From positions 1 to 64,000 of the forward strand of contig CAXXTS010000003.1 in NCBI GenBank assembly GCA_963676345.2: DNA of 64,000 nt, written 5' to 3'. Of the stretch, positions 27,000-34,975 are shown in pieces; position 1 is the stretch's first letter, and every line of letters starts with the position of its first letter. The translations under genes were made by a program, and so were the position numbers. This stretch comes from G963665925 sp963676345 (GTDB lineage: Bacteria > Bacillota > Clostridia > Peptostreptococcales > Acidaminobacteraceae). A model generated the notes under the pieces. That model worked only from the letters and a program-made list of their open reading frames with translations, made no database searches and had not been told where the DNA came from.

Positions 27000-27724
27000 T
27001 GCGCAGACACCCATACTTATATAGTGTCACAGTTATTTTTATCCTGTGGATGCTCATTTCTACTCTGGATATTAAATACATTCCATCTCCGTTTGAGACC
27101 CTGTCCTATATGGCAGGCCGGTGGGAGCAGATTGGGAAACATCTGGCGGTAAGCCTTTTTAGAATTTTCACCGCCATTCTTTTCACTATGATTTTAGGCA
27201 GCATGCTTGGAATTGCACTGGGTCGGTCACAGCAGTTTGATAAATATGTCTCACCGCTTTTTTATACGCTGTACCCAGTACCGAAAATCGCCTTTCTACC
27301 CCTTCTAATTCTCGTCTTTGGTATTGGAAATGGCTCGAAAATAGTGCTTGTTATTCTTATTTTGCTCTTTCAGACAGTGCTTTCCATTCGGGATGCAGTT
27401 AAGAATATTCCAGATGCACACTTTCTAGCGATGAAGTCCCTCGGTCCGAGTCGCAGTGAGATTTACCGGCATTTAATTATACCGGCTATACTGCCTGCCA
27501 TGTTTACGGCTTTAAGGCTGAGCATCGGTACGGGCCTATCGGTCTTATTTTTCAGTGAGAACTATGCTACAAACTATGGAATTGGGTATTACATCATGGA
27601 CAATTGGCTCAAAATGGATTACACAGGTATGTTTGCAGGTATTGTAACCATAAGCTTGATGGGGAGTCTGCTCTTTGGACTGATTGATGAAACGGAGCGC
27701 AGACTCTGTCCATGGAACAATTGA
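26999..27724 (+). CDS. ABC transporter permease (SsuC/TauC-like)
   Basis: 241 residues with about six membrane spans and the binding-protein-dependent transport EAA-type loop (HFLAMKSLGPSRSEIYRHLI). It matches the nitrate/sulfonate/aromatic-ligand permease family in size and pattern. Its ATG overlaps the stop of the ATPase gene (TAATG), indicating coupled translation. It probably forms a homodimeric channel with that ATPase and the divergently encoded lipoprotein. Confidence 0.93.
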   Translation: MRRHPYLYSVTVIFILWMLISTLDIKYIPSPFETLSYMAGRWEQIGKHLAVSLFRIFTAILFTMILGSMLGIALGRSQQFDKYVSPLFYTLYPVPKIAFLPLLILVFGIGNGSKIVLVILILLFQTVLSIRDAVKNIPDAHFLAMKSLGPSRSEIYRHLIIPAILPAMFTALRLSIGTGLSVLFFSENYATNYGIGYYIMDNWLKMDYTGMFAGIVTISLMGSLLFGLIDETERRLCPWNN

Positions 27725-27743
27725 TGACAAGGTAGGAGAAGCC

Positions 27744-28949
27744 ATGAGAAAGTACAAGGGAAGAAACATTGAACTGCTTGCACCAGCAGGTAATTTTAAA
27801 ATATTTGAAAGTATTGTTCAGTCGGCCTGTGATGCCATTTACTTAGGGGGACAGGCCTTCAACATGCGTATGATCAGAAAGGGATTTAACTTTTCTGATG
27901 ATGAACTCATACAGGCTGTAAAATTGGCTCATAGGCATGATAAAAAGCTATACATAACCGTAAACAATTTAATTGAAGAAGCCCAGATTGAGCCGCTTAA
28001 AGATTACTTGCGGTTTCTAGATGAACAAGTGAAACCAGATGCCTTACTCGTGCAAGATATGGCAGTGCTGCAGTTGGTTAAAGAGCTGGGGCTTCATTTA
28101 AACCTCCATAGCTCCGTCATGATGAATGTGCATAATCTGGATATGATTGATCTTCTTGAAAAGGAAGGTGTTTCTAGGGTGGTGCTTTCAAGAGAAATGT
28201 CTTTAGAAGACGTTAAGCACATAAGCCAGCAGACACATGTGGAACTTGAATACTTTACACATGGAGATATGTGCATTACCCACGGGTCACAGTGTTACTA
28301 TTCATCCCTGCTCTTTGGCATGTCCAGCAATAGGGGACGCTGCCTCAAACCGTGTAGGTGGTGGTTTAACACCGGGCGTGATGCAGATGTAAAGGCGCAC
28401 ACATTTCCTCTGGCAGTTAAAGACCTCTCACTCTATCAGCACTTGCCAGACATGCTTGATGCTGGTGTGAATACCTTTAAAATTGAAGGGCGGATGCGTG
28501 AGAAAGACTTTATTACAGACTTGGTCAACTTATATGGGAATGCCCTCGATGCATATATAAATAGCCCGCAGACCTATGATCGAAGTCTGGGCTATGATCA
28601 CATTGAAAATACAAAAAAACGTGATTTGTCAACAGGCTACGCTTTTGGAAATCCCGGTGCTGATAACTTGAACACACGCCATGAAGGGACTGGGAAGTTT
28701 TATTCTACTGGAAAAATGTTTTCAACACCGACTACTGAAAAAGAAATTGACAGAGACGACCAGAAAAGAATTATGCGTGTTTTAGACCCTTACTGTGTAA
28801 AAACGGAGCACAAACAAAAAGTGTCGGTTAAAGTACAAACTATGGAGCAGGCTCAAACAGCCATAGCACTGGGGGTAGACCGGATCTATCTCGCTGGAGA
28901 TGTATACAGCCCCAATCAGCCATTCACAGCAGGATGGCTCAAAAGCTAA
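27744..28949 (+). CDS. U32 family protein, N-terminal domain (peptidase U32 / UbiU-UbiV-like)
   Basis: 401 residues from the ATG at 27744 (AGGAG five bases upstream); upstream in-frame ATGs lie inside the permease gene. It shows the U32 pattern: ELLAPAGNFKIFESIVQSAC, the DAIYLGGQAFNMR segment and four cysteines spaced C-x6-C-x15-C-x3-C (from DMCITHGSQC to GRCLKPC). In this superfamily these hold a [4Fe-4S] cluster. Members include UbiU/UbiV (oxygen-independent hydroxylation in quinone synthesis) and tRNA or rRNA hydroxylases. The C-terminal ~100 residues run into a second barrel that breaks off and continues in the next, overlapping frame. In this operon a hydroxylation of the prenylated aromatic ring is a reasonable guess; the RNA-modification role is the alternative. 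Confidence 0.85.
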   Translation: MRKYKGRNIELLAPAGNFKIFESIVQSACDAIYLGGQAFNMRMIRKGFNFSDDELIQAVKLAHRHDKKLYITVNNLIEEAQIEPLKDYLRFLDEQVKPDALLVQDMAVLQLVKELGLHLNLHSSVMMNVHNLDMIDLLEKEGVSRVVLSREMSLEDVKHISQQTHVELEYFTHGDMCITHGSQCYYSSLLFGMSSNRGRCLKPCRWWFNTGRDADVKAHTFPLAVKDLSLYQHLPDMLDAGVNTFKIEGRMREKDFITDLVNLYGNALDAYINSPQTYDRSLGYDHIENTKKRDLSTGYAFGNPGADNLNTRHEGTGKFYSTGKMFSTPTTEKEIDRDDQKRIMRVLDPYCVKTEHKQKVSVKVQTMEQAQTAIALGVDRIYLAGDVYSPNQPFTAGWLKS

Positions 28950-29611
28950 AAAACAGCATGCAGACATATCAGGAACTGTACTTAACGACACCGCGCATGA
29001 TGAATACGGTGCAGTCAGACCAGTTTTTGAGAGACATAGACCGGTATAGAGGGTTTATTGATGGGGTTTTAGTAACACAAATGGGCGCTTTGCCGGACCT
29101 TCACAAAGACTGGAAATTAGCAGGTGATTATTCACTGAATGTCTATAACAGCTCAGCAAAGCAATGGTATGAAGCACATGGACTAAAGTCTGTGACAGCG
29201 TCCATCGAAATGAATGCGGCCCAGCTTGGGGCACTTTCACAGGCTATGTGTCAAGTTCCAGGATCAGAAACAAGTGGTTTAGAACTTATTGTATACGGCA
29301 GACTGACGAGTATGTATTTTGAACATGATTTTTTTGAGGCGCTTGATACAGAGGGGGATGTTTGTGAACTTACAAATGAAGCTGGTCTTTACCAGATTTA
29401 TAAAGACCAATTTAACAAGACCCATTTGTTGACCACACACACCTTAAATTTACTGCCTTTGATAGATACTATCGGTAGACTGCAGATAGATATGCTTCGC
29501 ATTGAGGCTCAGCTTATGTCTAGCGCAGAACTCACAGCAGTTATAAAGGCACTTAAGAATAAGGAAGCGATGACTGCTGAAAAGCAAACCTTTGGTGCTC
29601 TCAGATTTTAG
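28934..29611 (+). CDS. U32 family protein, C-terminal part (separate overlapping frame)
   Basis: 225 residues that continue the C-terminal domain of long U32 proteins: TYQELYLTTPRMMNTVQ, then GVLVTQMGALPDL, SLNVYNSSAKQW and LELIVYGRLTSM. In long family members these segments follow directly on the second-barrel start that here ends the preceding frame. The ATG at 28934 overlaps that frame by 16 bases in the -1 register and has only a weak ribosome binding site. Either the protein is made as two coupled subunits, or the gene is frameshifted (mutation, sequencing error or programmed shift near AAAAGCTAAAAAAC). Confidence 0.75.
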   Translation: MAQKLKNSMQTYQELYLTTPRMMNTVQSDQFLRDIDRYRGFIDGVLVTQMGALPDLHKDWKLAGDYSLNVYNSSAKQWYEAHGLKSVTASIEMNAAQLGALSQAMCQVPGSETSGLELIVYGRLTSMYFEHDFFEALDTEGDVCELTNEAGLYQIYKDQFNKTHLLTTHTLNLLPLIDTIGRLQIDMLRIEAQLMSSAELTAVIKALKNKEAMTAEKQTFGALRF

Positions 29612-29619
29612 GAGGAAAA

Positions 29620-30858
29620 ATGTTGACTTCACAAAATATAATCGATAAGAAAAAAGACTTCTTTTTTCCAAATGCCATGCACTTTTATCAGAAGCCCCCT
29701 CATATTGTACGGGGGGAGGGTCAATATCTCTTTGATGATGAGGGCAAGCGGTATGTAGACTTTTTTGCAGGGGTGACCGTTGTAAATTGTGGTCACTGTA
29801 ATTCGGAGATCAATGCAAGGGTTCAGGAACAGTTAAATAAACTTCAGCATACATCTATCATCTACTTGACAGAACCCATGGTTGAGCTCGCTGAAAGACT
29901 ATCTACCCTACTCCCGGGGGACATTAATCGAACATTCTTCGTGAATAGCGGAACCGAAGCAAATGAAGGGGCCTTGCTTCTTGCCAGAATGCATACGGGA
30001 AGAAGGGGATTTATTGCCTTTGAAGGCGGTCTGCATGGTCGGTCAGCCCTTACCATGAGTGTGACAGGCATTCCCATGTGGCGCGTTGACCCATTTCTGG
30101 ATGAACATGTCCACTTTGCAAAAGGCTATATGGCATTTGAAGATGACTTGGAAAATCAGGCTATGGTCTCGCTTGAAAGTTTAAAGGAAATTTTAGAGGC
30201 ACATGGCAGCGAGATAGCAGCTCTCATTGCAGAACCGATTTTAGGGAACGGGGGTATTCATGTACCACCTGATGATTTTTGGAAGCAGGTCAAAACCCTT
30301 TGTGAAGATTACGGCGTTCTCATGATTGCAGACGAAGTACAGACAGGTTTCGGCAGGTGTGGAGAGATGTTTGCTGTTAACCATTTTGGAGTTGTGCCAG
30401 ACATCCTGACCTATGCCAAAGCCCTTGGCAATGGAACCCCTATTGGTGGATTTTCAGCCAGAGAAGCGGTCGCCAAATCCTTTAATAAGCCATCGGCTTC
30501 TACCCTTGGTGGCAATCCGGTATCTATGACAGCTGGACTTGAAGTCCTAAACTATATAGAGCGACACAAGCTGGTTGAAAAAAGCGCAGAACTGGGTGCG
30601 TATTTAATATCAGAGCTTAAGAAGCTCTCTTTCAGTTGTATTCGAGACGTTCGAGGGCTTGGCCTGATGGTTGGCTTGTCACTTGAAAGCCCAGATCAGG
30701 TGGATAGGGTACTGGAGGCAATGAAGGACGAGGGCTTTATTATAGGTAAGAATGGCCTAAACAGAGATACCCTTGCTTTTCAACCACCGCTGGTCATTAC
30801 TAAAAAAAATATTGATGACATGGTGAATGCTTTGAAGGGTACTATTGAAAGGCTATAG
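29620..30858 (+). CDS. Class III PLP-dependent aminotransferase
   Basis: 412 residues, the normal length for fold-type I class III aminotransferases (GABA, ornithine, alanine-glyoxylate-2 type). Visible motifs are NSGTEANEGALLLAR near residue 107, IADEVQTGFGRCG with the PLP-binding Asp, and the Schiff-base lysine in TYAKALGNGTPIGGF (~residue 267). It transfers an amino group between an omega- or alpha-amino acid and a keto acid. GGAGG lies five bases upstream of the ATG, eight bases after the U32 frame, and a terminator follows, so it is the last gene of the operon. Its link to prenyl-aromatic chemistry is unexplained. Confidence 0.93.
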   Translation: MLTSQNIIDKKKDFFFPNAMHFYQKPPHIVRGEGQYLFDDEGKRYVDFFAGVTVVNCGHCNSEINARVQEQLNKLQHTSIIYLTEPMVELAERLSTLLPGDINRTFFVNSGTEANEGALLLARMHTGRRGFIAFEGGLHGRSALTMSVTGIPMWRVDPFLDEHVHFAKGYMAFEDDLENQAMVSLESLKEILEAHGSEIAALIAEPILGNGGIHVPPDDFWKQVKTLCEDYGVLMIADEVQTGFGRCGEMFAVNHFGVVPDILTYAKALGNGTPIGGFSAREAVAKSFNKPSASTLGGNPVSMTAGLEVLNYIERHKLVEKSAELGAYLISELKKLSFSCIRDVRGLGLMVGLSLESPDQVDRVLEAMKDEGFIIGKNGLNRDTLAFQPPLVITKKNIDDMVNALKGTIERL

Positions 30859-30965
30859 TTCATTACATCAATACTGGAAAAAATGAAATTGATTCATTGA
30901 ACCATGAGATTATAGGGACACGATGCATTTGGAACGAGTATAGCCCTAAGTTTACATGAGTCATA

Positions 30966-31008
30966 AAAAGGTACTGAAATTGGATTTTCCAATACTCAGT
31001 ACCTTTTG
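30966..31008 (+). terminator. Terminator of the ubiD-to-aminotransferase operon
   Basis: AAAAGGTACTGA and TCAGTACCTTTT form a perfect 12-bp stem around an 18-base loop. Flanking A and T tracts would allow bidirectional use against the convergent gene at 31095. Confidence 0.9.
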
Positions 31009-31094
31009 TATTTCCTATTTAGATAGTTAAGAGTATAAGACAGATTTTGTTTTCAACCCTTTGAAAAGTTTGGACTCTGTGGGGAGTCTTAGGC

Positions 31095-31724
31095 TTACTC
31101 AGTACGCTGTTTTAACTCAAGATACTGATGTTCAATGTTTTTTACATCAAAGTTGAGCGCTCTGAATGTCCACTGGCAAATGGGGCCTAGCAAAATTGCG
31201 ATAACGGGCGTCCCAATACCAAATTTACCCCCAAGAAGGATGCCGATCAGTAAAATGGTTGTCTCAATAGAGGCGCGTATGATGCCAACGGGTTTCCCAG
31301 TCCAGTGCATAAGGGTCACCATGAGACCATCGCGTGGTCCAGCACCAAGTCCTGCGCCAATATAAAGCCAAGAAGCAATGGCAATGGTAAACATGCTTGC
31401 GAATATCATTAAGAAGCCGCCTGCAATAGAATGCATTTCAGGAATAAGGCCCATATGGATTTGCATGTCAACAAAAACACCAATTAAAACCATATTGAGG
31501 AGGGTGCCGATCCCCATCTTTTGTTTAGCGAAATAATTTAGAAGTACAATACAGAGTCCTGTGATTACAATGGCCGTTCCCAGGGTCATGCCAGTTTGCT
31601 TTGCAAGCCCCATATGGAATGTATTCCAGGGGGTAACACCCAAGTTAGCCTGTACTGAGAAAACCAGTCCAAGCGCATAAAGAAAAAGTCCAAATAGAAG
31701 GCGTGTGAATTTTAATGTGTCCAT
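31095..31724 (-). CDS. YczE/YyaS/YitT-like integral membrane protein
   Basis: 209 residues with about five to six membrane helices. The pattern (LGLVFSVQANLGVTPWNTFH, then GAGLGAGPRDGLMVTLMHWTG) is characteristic of the YczE-type family, whose molecular function is poorly known. It is divergent from a MocR-type regulator gene, a recurrent arrangement in Firmicutes that suggests control by that regulator. The start at 31724 is served by an AGGAGG separated by a hairpin (see 31732). Confidence 0.88.
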   Translation of the reverse strand: MDTLKFTRLLFGLFLYALGLVFSVQANLGVTPWNTFHMGLAKQTGMTLGTAIVITGLCIVLLNYFAKQKMGIGTLLNMVLIGVFVDMQIHMGLIPEMHSIAGGFLMIFASMFTIAIASWLYIGAGLGAGPRDGLMVTLMHWTGKPVGIIRASIETTILLIGILLGGKFGIGTPVIAILLGPICQWTFRALNFDVKNIEHQYLELKQRTE

Positions 31725-31731
31725 ATTTTAT

Positions 31732-31757
31732 CCTGACAAGTTTGTCAGGCCTCCTTT
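31732..31757 (-). promoter_or_regulatory. Hairpin between ribosome binding site and start codon of the YczE-like gene
   Basis: On the minus strand AAAGGAGG (31750-31757) is followed at once by CCTGACAA-AC-TTGTCAGG (31732-31749), a perfect 8-bp stem, then ATAAAAT and the ATG. Linear spacing of 25 bases is too long. With the hairpin folded, the spacing is 7 bases, which is optimal. The same palindrome could also be an operator for the divergent MocR regulator. Confidence 0.65.
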
Positions 31758-31908
31758 CGAGAATTGATTTGTATATGCCTATTTTAGAGGATGTTATGTA
31801 TAACTGTCGAATATAGAAGATAACACTTATAATCATAAAATTAATAACACTATAACACTTTTGTATTTTGGATGTACATACGCAGTTAGCCTTCAAGGAG
31901 GTATGTTC

Positions 31909-33414
31909 ATGAAAATAGTAATTGATAAGGCCAGTTCGGTTTCAGTGCACAAGCAAATATACGATGCGCTTGAAAATAGAATTTTGAGTGGCGTTTTAGA
32001 GCCTGAAACAAAACTGCCCTCACTGCGTAAGATGTGTGCGGATATTGGTGTAAGCCATATGACCATGGTGCGGGTCTATGATGACTTGGAGACACATGGT
32101 CTGGTTGAAAAATTACATGGTAAGGGCACCTATGTTAAGTCACAGTTTAGGAATATGAGTCCTGCACAAGTTGAGCAGGGCATAGATATAGATTCAATTG
32201 GAAGTCACCATAAAGAAAAAGACAAGTGGCAGGACAGCTTTCCAGACTATGTTTCAGCTGCTGGCTTCAGGTTAAACAATAATTTGAAGCATGCCCAAGA
32301 AGGCATCAATCTATCGGTTTCCTGTTTGGGGCCGCACTTGACCCCATCACACAAAATTCTAGATTTGTTCTTAAAAAATGAGAGTCTCTTAAACAGAATG
32401 GGGGGGCCTTATCCATCGATTGAAGGCCTTGATGTTATGAGTGAGGCATCCTCTTCCCTTTTATCGCAAAGAAACGTGAGTGTAAGTGCTGGTGAAACAC
32501 TCATAACAGTCGGATCGCAGCAGGCCATTAGCCTTATTTCCAGAACCTATGTTGGGCCGGGTGATGTGGTGGTGGTGAGTGCACCGACTTATCCTGGTGT
32601 TCTAGACGTTTTTAAAAACCGGGGCGCTGTAATTGTTGAGGTGCCGATTGATCGTGATGGCATGGATACAATGGCCCTCCTATCGGTATGCGAAGCGCAC
32701 CCGGTGAAAATGGTTTATACCATGCCAAGCTTTCACAATCCGACGGGTGCTGTTATGACAATGGAACGGAAAAAAAGCCTTTTGGAACTGGCGGACTATT
32801 ACAATTTCATCATTCTAGAGGACGATGTGGCAGGACAGCTTGCATATGATTGCACAACGCTGCCCCTAAAGGCACTGGACGAAACGGGAAGAGTGCTCTA
32901 TGTACTGGGATTTAGCAAAATATACGGGCATGCCTTTAGGCTTTCAGTCATTACAGCCTCTAAGAAGCTGCTTTTAAAAATAGCATCAGTCAAGTCAAGT
33001 TCCGATGGTGGTGCGCCCATTATTAACCAGTTGATTATGGCCAGTTTCATTGGAAGCGATGCCCAAAAACACTATTTAACAGATTTAACCTCACATTTGA
33101 AAAAAGTAAGAGATGAGCTCTACTCGGCACTTGTCAGCATGATGCCGGATTATGTACATATTGAGAAGCCCAAGGGCGGCATGGTCTTTTGGATGACTTT
33201 TCCGAGTGATTTTAACTGTAATCTCTTGCATTATAAATGTATTGAAAAGTATAGAATCAATTTTTTGCCGGGTGAGTTCTGTTATAATTCAAAGAGTGGA
33301 CGCAATCAGATGCGCCTGTGTTTTACCAATGTAGAAAAGGAAACCTTTGTGGATGCATCAAGAAAGATTGCAAGTCTGATTGAGGAAGTATATGCTATGA
33401 GCCAGCTCTATTAG
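31909..33414 (+). CDS. MocR-type (GntR HTH plus aminotransferase domain) transcriptional regulator
   Basis: 501 residues from the ATG at 31909 (AAGGAGG seven bases upstream). Residues ~1-75 are a GntR winged helix (SVHKQIYDALENRILSG, then LPSLRKMCADIGVSHMTMVR). The remainder is a fold-type I PLP domain with the Schiff-base lysine in GFSKIYGHAFRLS (~residue 334). MocR proteins use PLP or an amino acid adduct as effector. It is divergent from the YczE-like gene, the probable target. The ligand is unknown. Confidence 0.93.
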   Translation: MKIVIDKASSVSVHKQIYDALENRILSGVLEPETKLPSLRKMCADIGVSHMTMVRVYDDLETHGLVEKLHGKGTYVKSQFRNMSPAQVEQGIDIDSIGSHHKEKDKWQDSFPDYVSAAGFRLNNNLKHAQEGINLSVSCLGPHLTPSHKILDLFLKNESLLNRMGGPYPSIEGLDVMSEASSSLLSQRNVSVSAGETLITVGSQQAISLISRTYVGPGDVVVVSAPTYPGVLDVFKNRGAVIVEVPIDRDGMDTMALLSVCEAHPVKMVYTMPSFHNPTGAVMTMERKKSLLELADYYNFIILEDDVAGQLAYDCTTLPLKALDETGRVLYVLGFSKIYGHAFRLSVITASKKLLLKIASVKSSSDGGAPIINQLIMASFIGSDAQKHYLTDLTSHLKKVRDELYSALVSMMPDYVHIEKPKGGMVFWMTFPSDFNCNLLHYKCIEKYRINFLPGEFCYNSKSGRNQMRLCFTNVEKETFVDASRKIASLIEEVYAMSQLY

Positions 33415-33549
33415 AGTTGAGTCAGTATGAACTTTGTCCTAGCGCTAGCCTTGCAGCCGCTTTAGTAGGGTCAGCTGTGCGCTGTGGATTTTCCAGACGG
33501 TACAGAGCCGCTTAGAATGCATTGAGTCTTTATAGGTAATAATGAAAAG

Positions 33550-33573
33550 AGAGCCTTTTTAGGCTCTTTTTTT
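33550..33573 (+). terminator. Intrinsic terminator after the MocR gene region
   Basis: The 6-bp stem AGAGCC/GGCTCT with a TTTTTA loop is followed by a long T run, 135 bases after the regulator's stop codon. The rest of 33415-33728 shows no further gene or recognisable RNA. Confidence 0.75.
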
Positions 33574-33728
33574 ATACAGTTTTGTCAGAGTGCTATAGGG
33601 TGTGACAGTAGGGTAGCTTGTGCTTGGTTTGCTGTTATATTCAATTAAAAAATGAATATAATAGACTGAATTGTAAAAAAAGTATTATAATTAAATGTAA
33701 CTGAAGTTTTGTATGGAATGATGAAATC

Positions 33729-33920
33729 ATGTATATTTTTCCAGAGGGATCAAAGTCGGATTTGTTTTGGTATACCGATGAGGGTGACTGGGTAGTGAGT
33801 GCTCCCTACTGCGTATTTGTTCCTGATAAAGCGGGTGAATACGAAATTGAAGCCATGCTCTTTCATGAATCGACTTCTCCATCGACATCGATTACCAAGA
33901 GAATCACTGTAAAAGAATGA
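33729..33920 (+). CDS. Small hypothetical protein or fragment
   Basis: 63 residues (MYIFPEGSKSDLFWYTDEGD at the N-terminus, ending SITKRITVKE). The aromatic and beta-strand pattern resembles the last strands of an immunoglobulin-like or Big-type domain. There is no clear ribosome binding site and no signal peptide. A remnant of a larger exported protein is as likely as a genuine small gene. It lies just upstream of the zinc-ribbon gene on the same strand. Confidence 0.35.
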   Translation: MYIFPEGSKSDLFWYTDEGDWVVSAPYCVFVPDKAGEYEIEAMLFHESTSPSTSITKRITVKE

Positions 33921-34028
33921 AAATCTTGAAGGCGTGAAATACAAAGAGATTATGTCTGGTAATACCGGCTAGACCAGTGATTTGACGTGTCAATTTCAGT
34001 TTATAGAGTGTAGCGGATGGAGGGTGTC

Positions 34029-34955
34029 ATGGATTTACAGAAGTATGAGCAAAAATATTATGAATTGAAAGGCAAGCACGCTAGCAAGGTCATTTCTGAT
34101 GAGGAATACCAGGCAGGCGTAAAAGCACTTAAAATAAAAGACAGCAATGGGGACTGGTGTAGGATTAATGAGACAACAGGCCAGTGGCAGGTGTTTGATG
34201 GGGATGAATGGGTACAGCGCCAGCCTTTATTTGAGGCCGCGAGCATTGCCGATGTAAGCATTAGTCAAGATACGGTGGATGAGCGCACAGATGCAGATAG
34301 AGAATCAGAAGCCAATTATGAAGACATTATCGTATATGTGGAGAGTTACGAAGACGATCCAGACGACTATGTCGCCAATCCGGACGCGCTTCAGGGCAAG
34401 ATGCAGGAACTGGCTGAGGTAGACTTTACACCAGAGGTCAGGGCCTTGATGGCCAATGCTTCAGACAAGACCATATTTGATGATGAAGATCTTTCAACCT
34501 ATGAAATCAGCAGAAATCCAAATTTCTATGATGACCAGGCACAGATGATGAAGACAGCGTCATTAAAAGAGGCTTCAGAAGCCGCTGAGAAACCTGTTCG
34601 TGGGCTAGGATCAAAAACCATTGTACCAAGCGTGACGGGAACACCGCCAAAGATTACTTCTGAAATGCTGTCTATGTTCAATGTGACAAAGGCAGTCAAA
34701 GCGACTTCAATTGAAGCAAAAAAAGCAAAGACAGCTAAAAGAAAAGTTGTTAAAGACGCGAAGACGGAAAGGGCAGCCGCTCAATATACCTGTAGTAAAT
34801 GCAGCAGCCCCCTTAAGCAGGGCCAGAAATTCTGTACCAAGTGTGGCACGTCTGTAGAAGAGAAACCGCCTAAAGGCCGGTGTCACAAATGTGGTGCCGA
34901 CAATAAAGAAAACAGTAAGTTCTGTAAGATGTGCGGTGCAAAGCTTAATGGATAA
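34029..34955 (+). CDS. Zinc-ribbon protein with acidic linker
   Basis: 308 residues from the ATG at 34029 (GGAGGG four bases upstream); an ATG 12 bases earlier overlaps that site. The N-terminal ~65 residues are a helical hairpin ending in a Trp-rich strand (GDWCRINETTGQWQVFDGDEW). A long acidic, low-complexity region and a basic Ala/Lys-rich stretch follow. Residues ~255-308 hold two zinc ribbons with CxxC pairs (CSKCSSPLKQGQKFCTKCG and CHKCGADNKENSKFCKMCG). Double zinc ribbons usually mediate protein contacts. It is 20 bp upstream of the 1233-residue membrane protein gene, so the two are probably co-expressed partners. Confidence 0.8.
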   Translation: MDLQKYEQKYYELKGKHASKVISDEEYQAGVKALKIKDSNGDWCRINETTGQWQVFDGDEWVQRQPLFEAASIADVSISQDTVDERTDADRESEANYEDIIVYVESYEDDPDDYVANPDALQGKMQELAEVDFTPEVRALMANASDKTIFDDEDLSTYEISRNPNFYDDQAQMMKTASLKEASEAAEKPVRGLGSKTIVPSVTGTPPKITSEMLSMFNVTKAVKATSIEAKKAKTAKRKVVKDAKTERAAAQYTCSKCSSPLKQGQKFCTKCGTSVEEKPPKGRCHKCGADNKENSKFCKMCGAKLNG

Positions 34956-34975
34956 ACAGGTATAGAGGAGGGCGT

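Noticed and set aside
27744..29611. Firm assignment of the U32 pair as UbiU and UbiV
   Set aside because: The cysteine pattern and operon context are suggestive, but the second frame resembles the C-terminal domain of long U32 proteins, not an independent UbiV with its own cysteine cluster.
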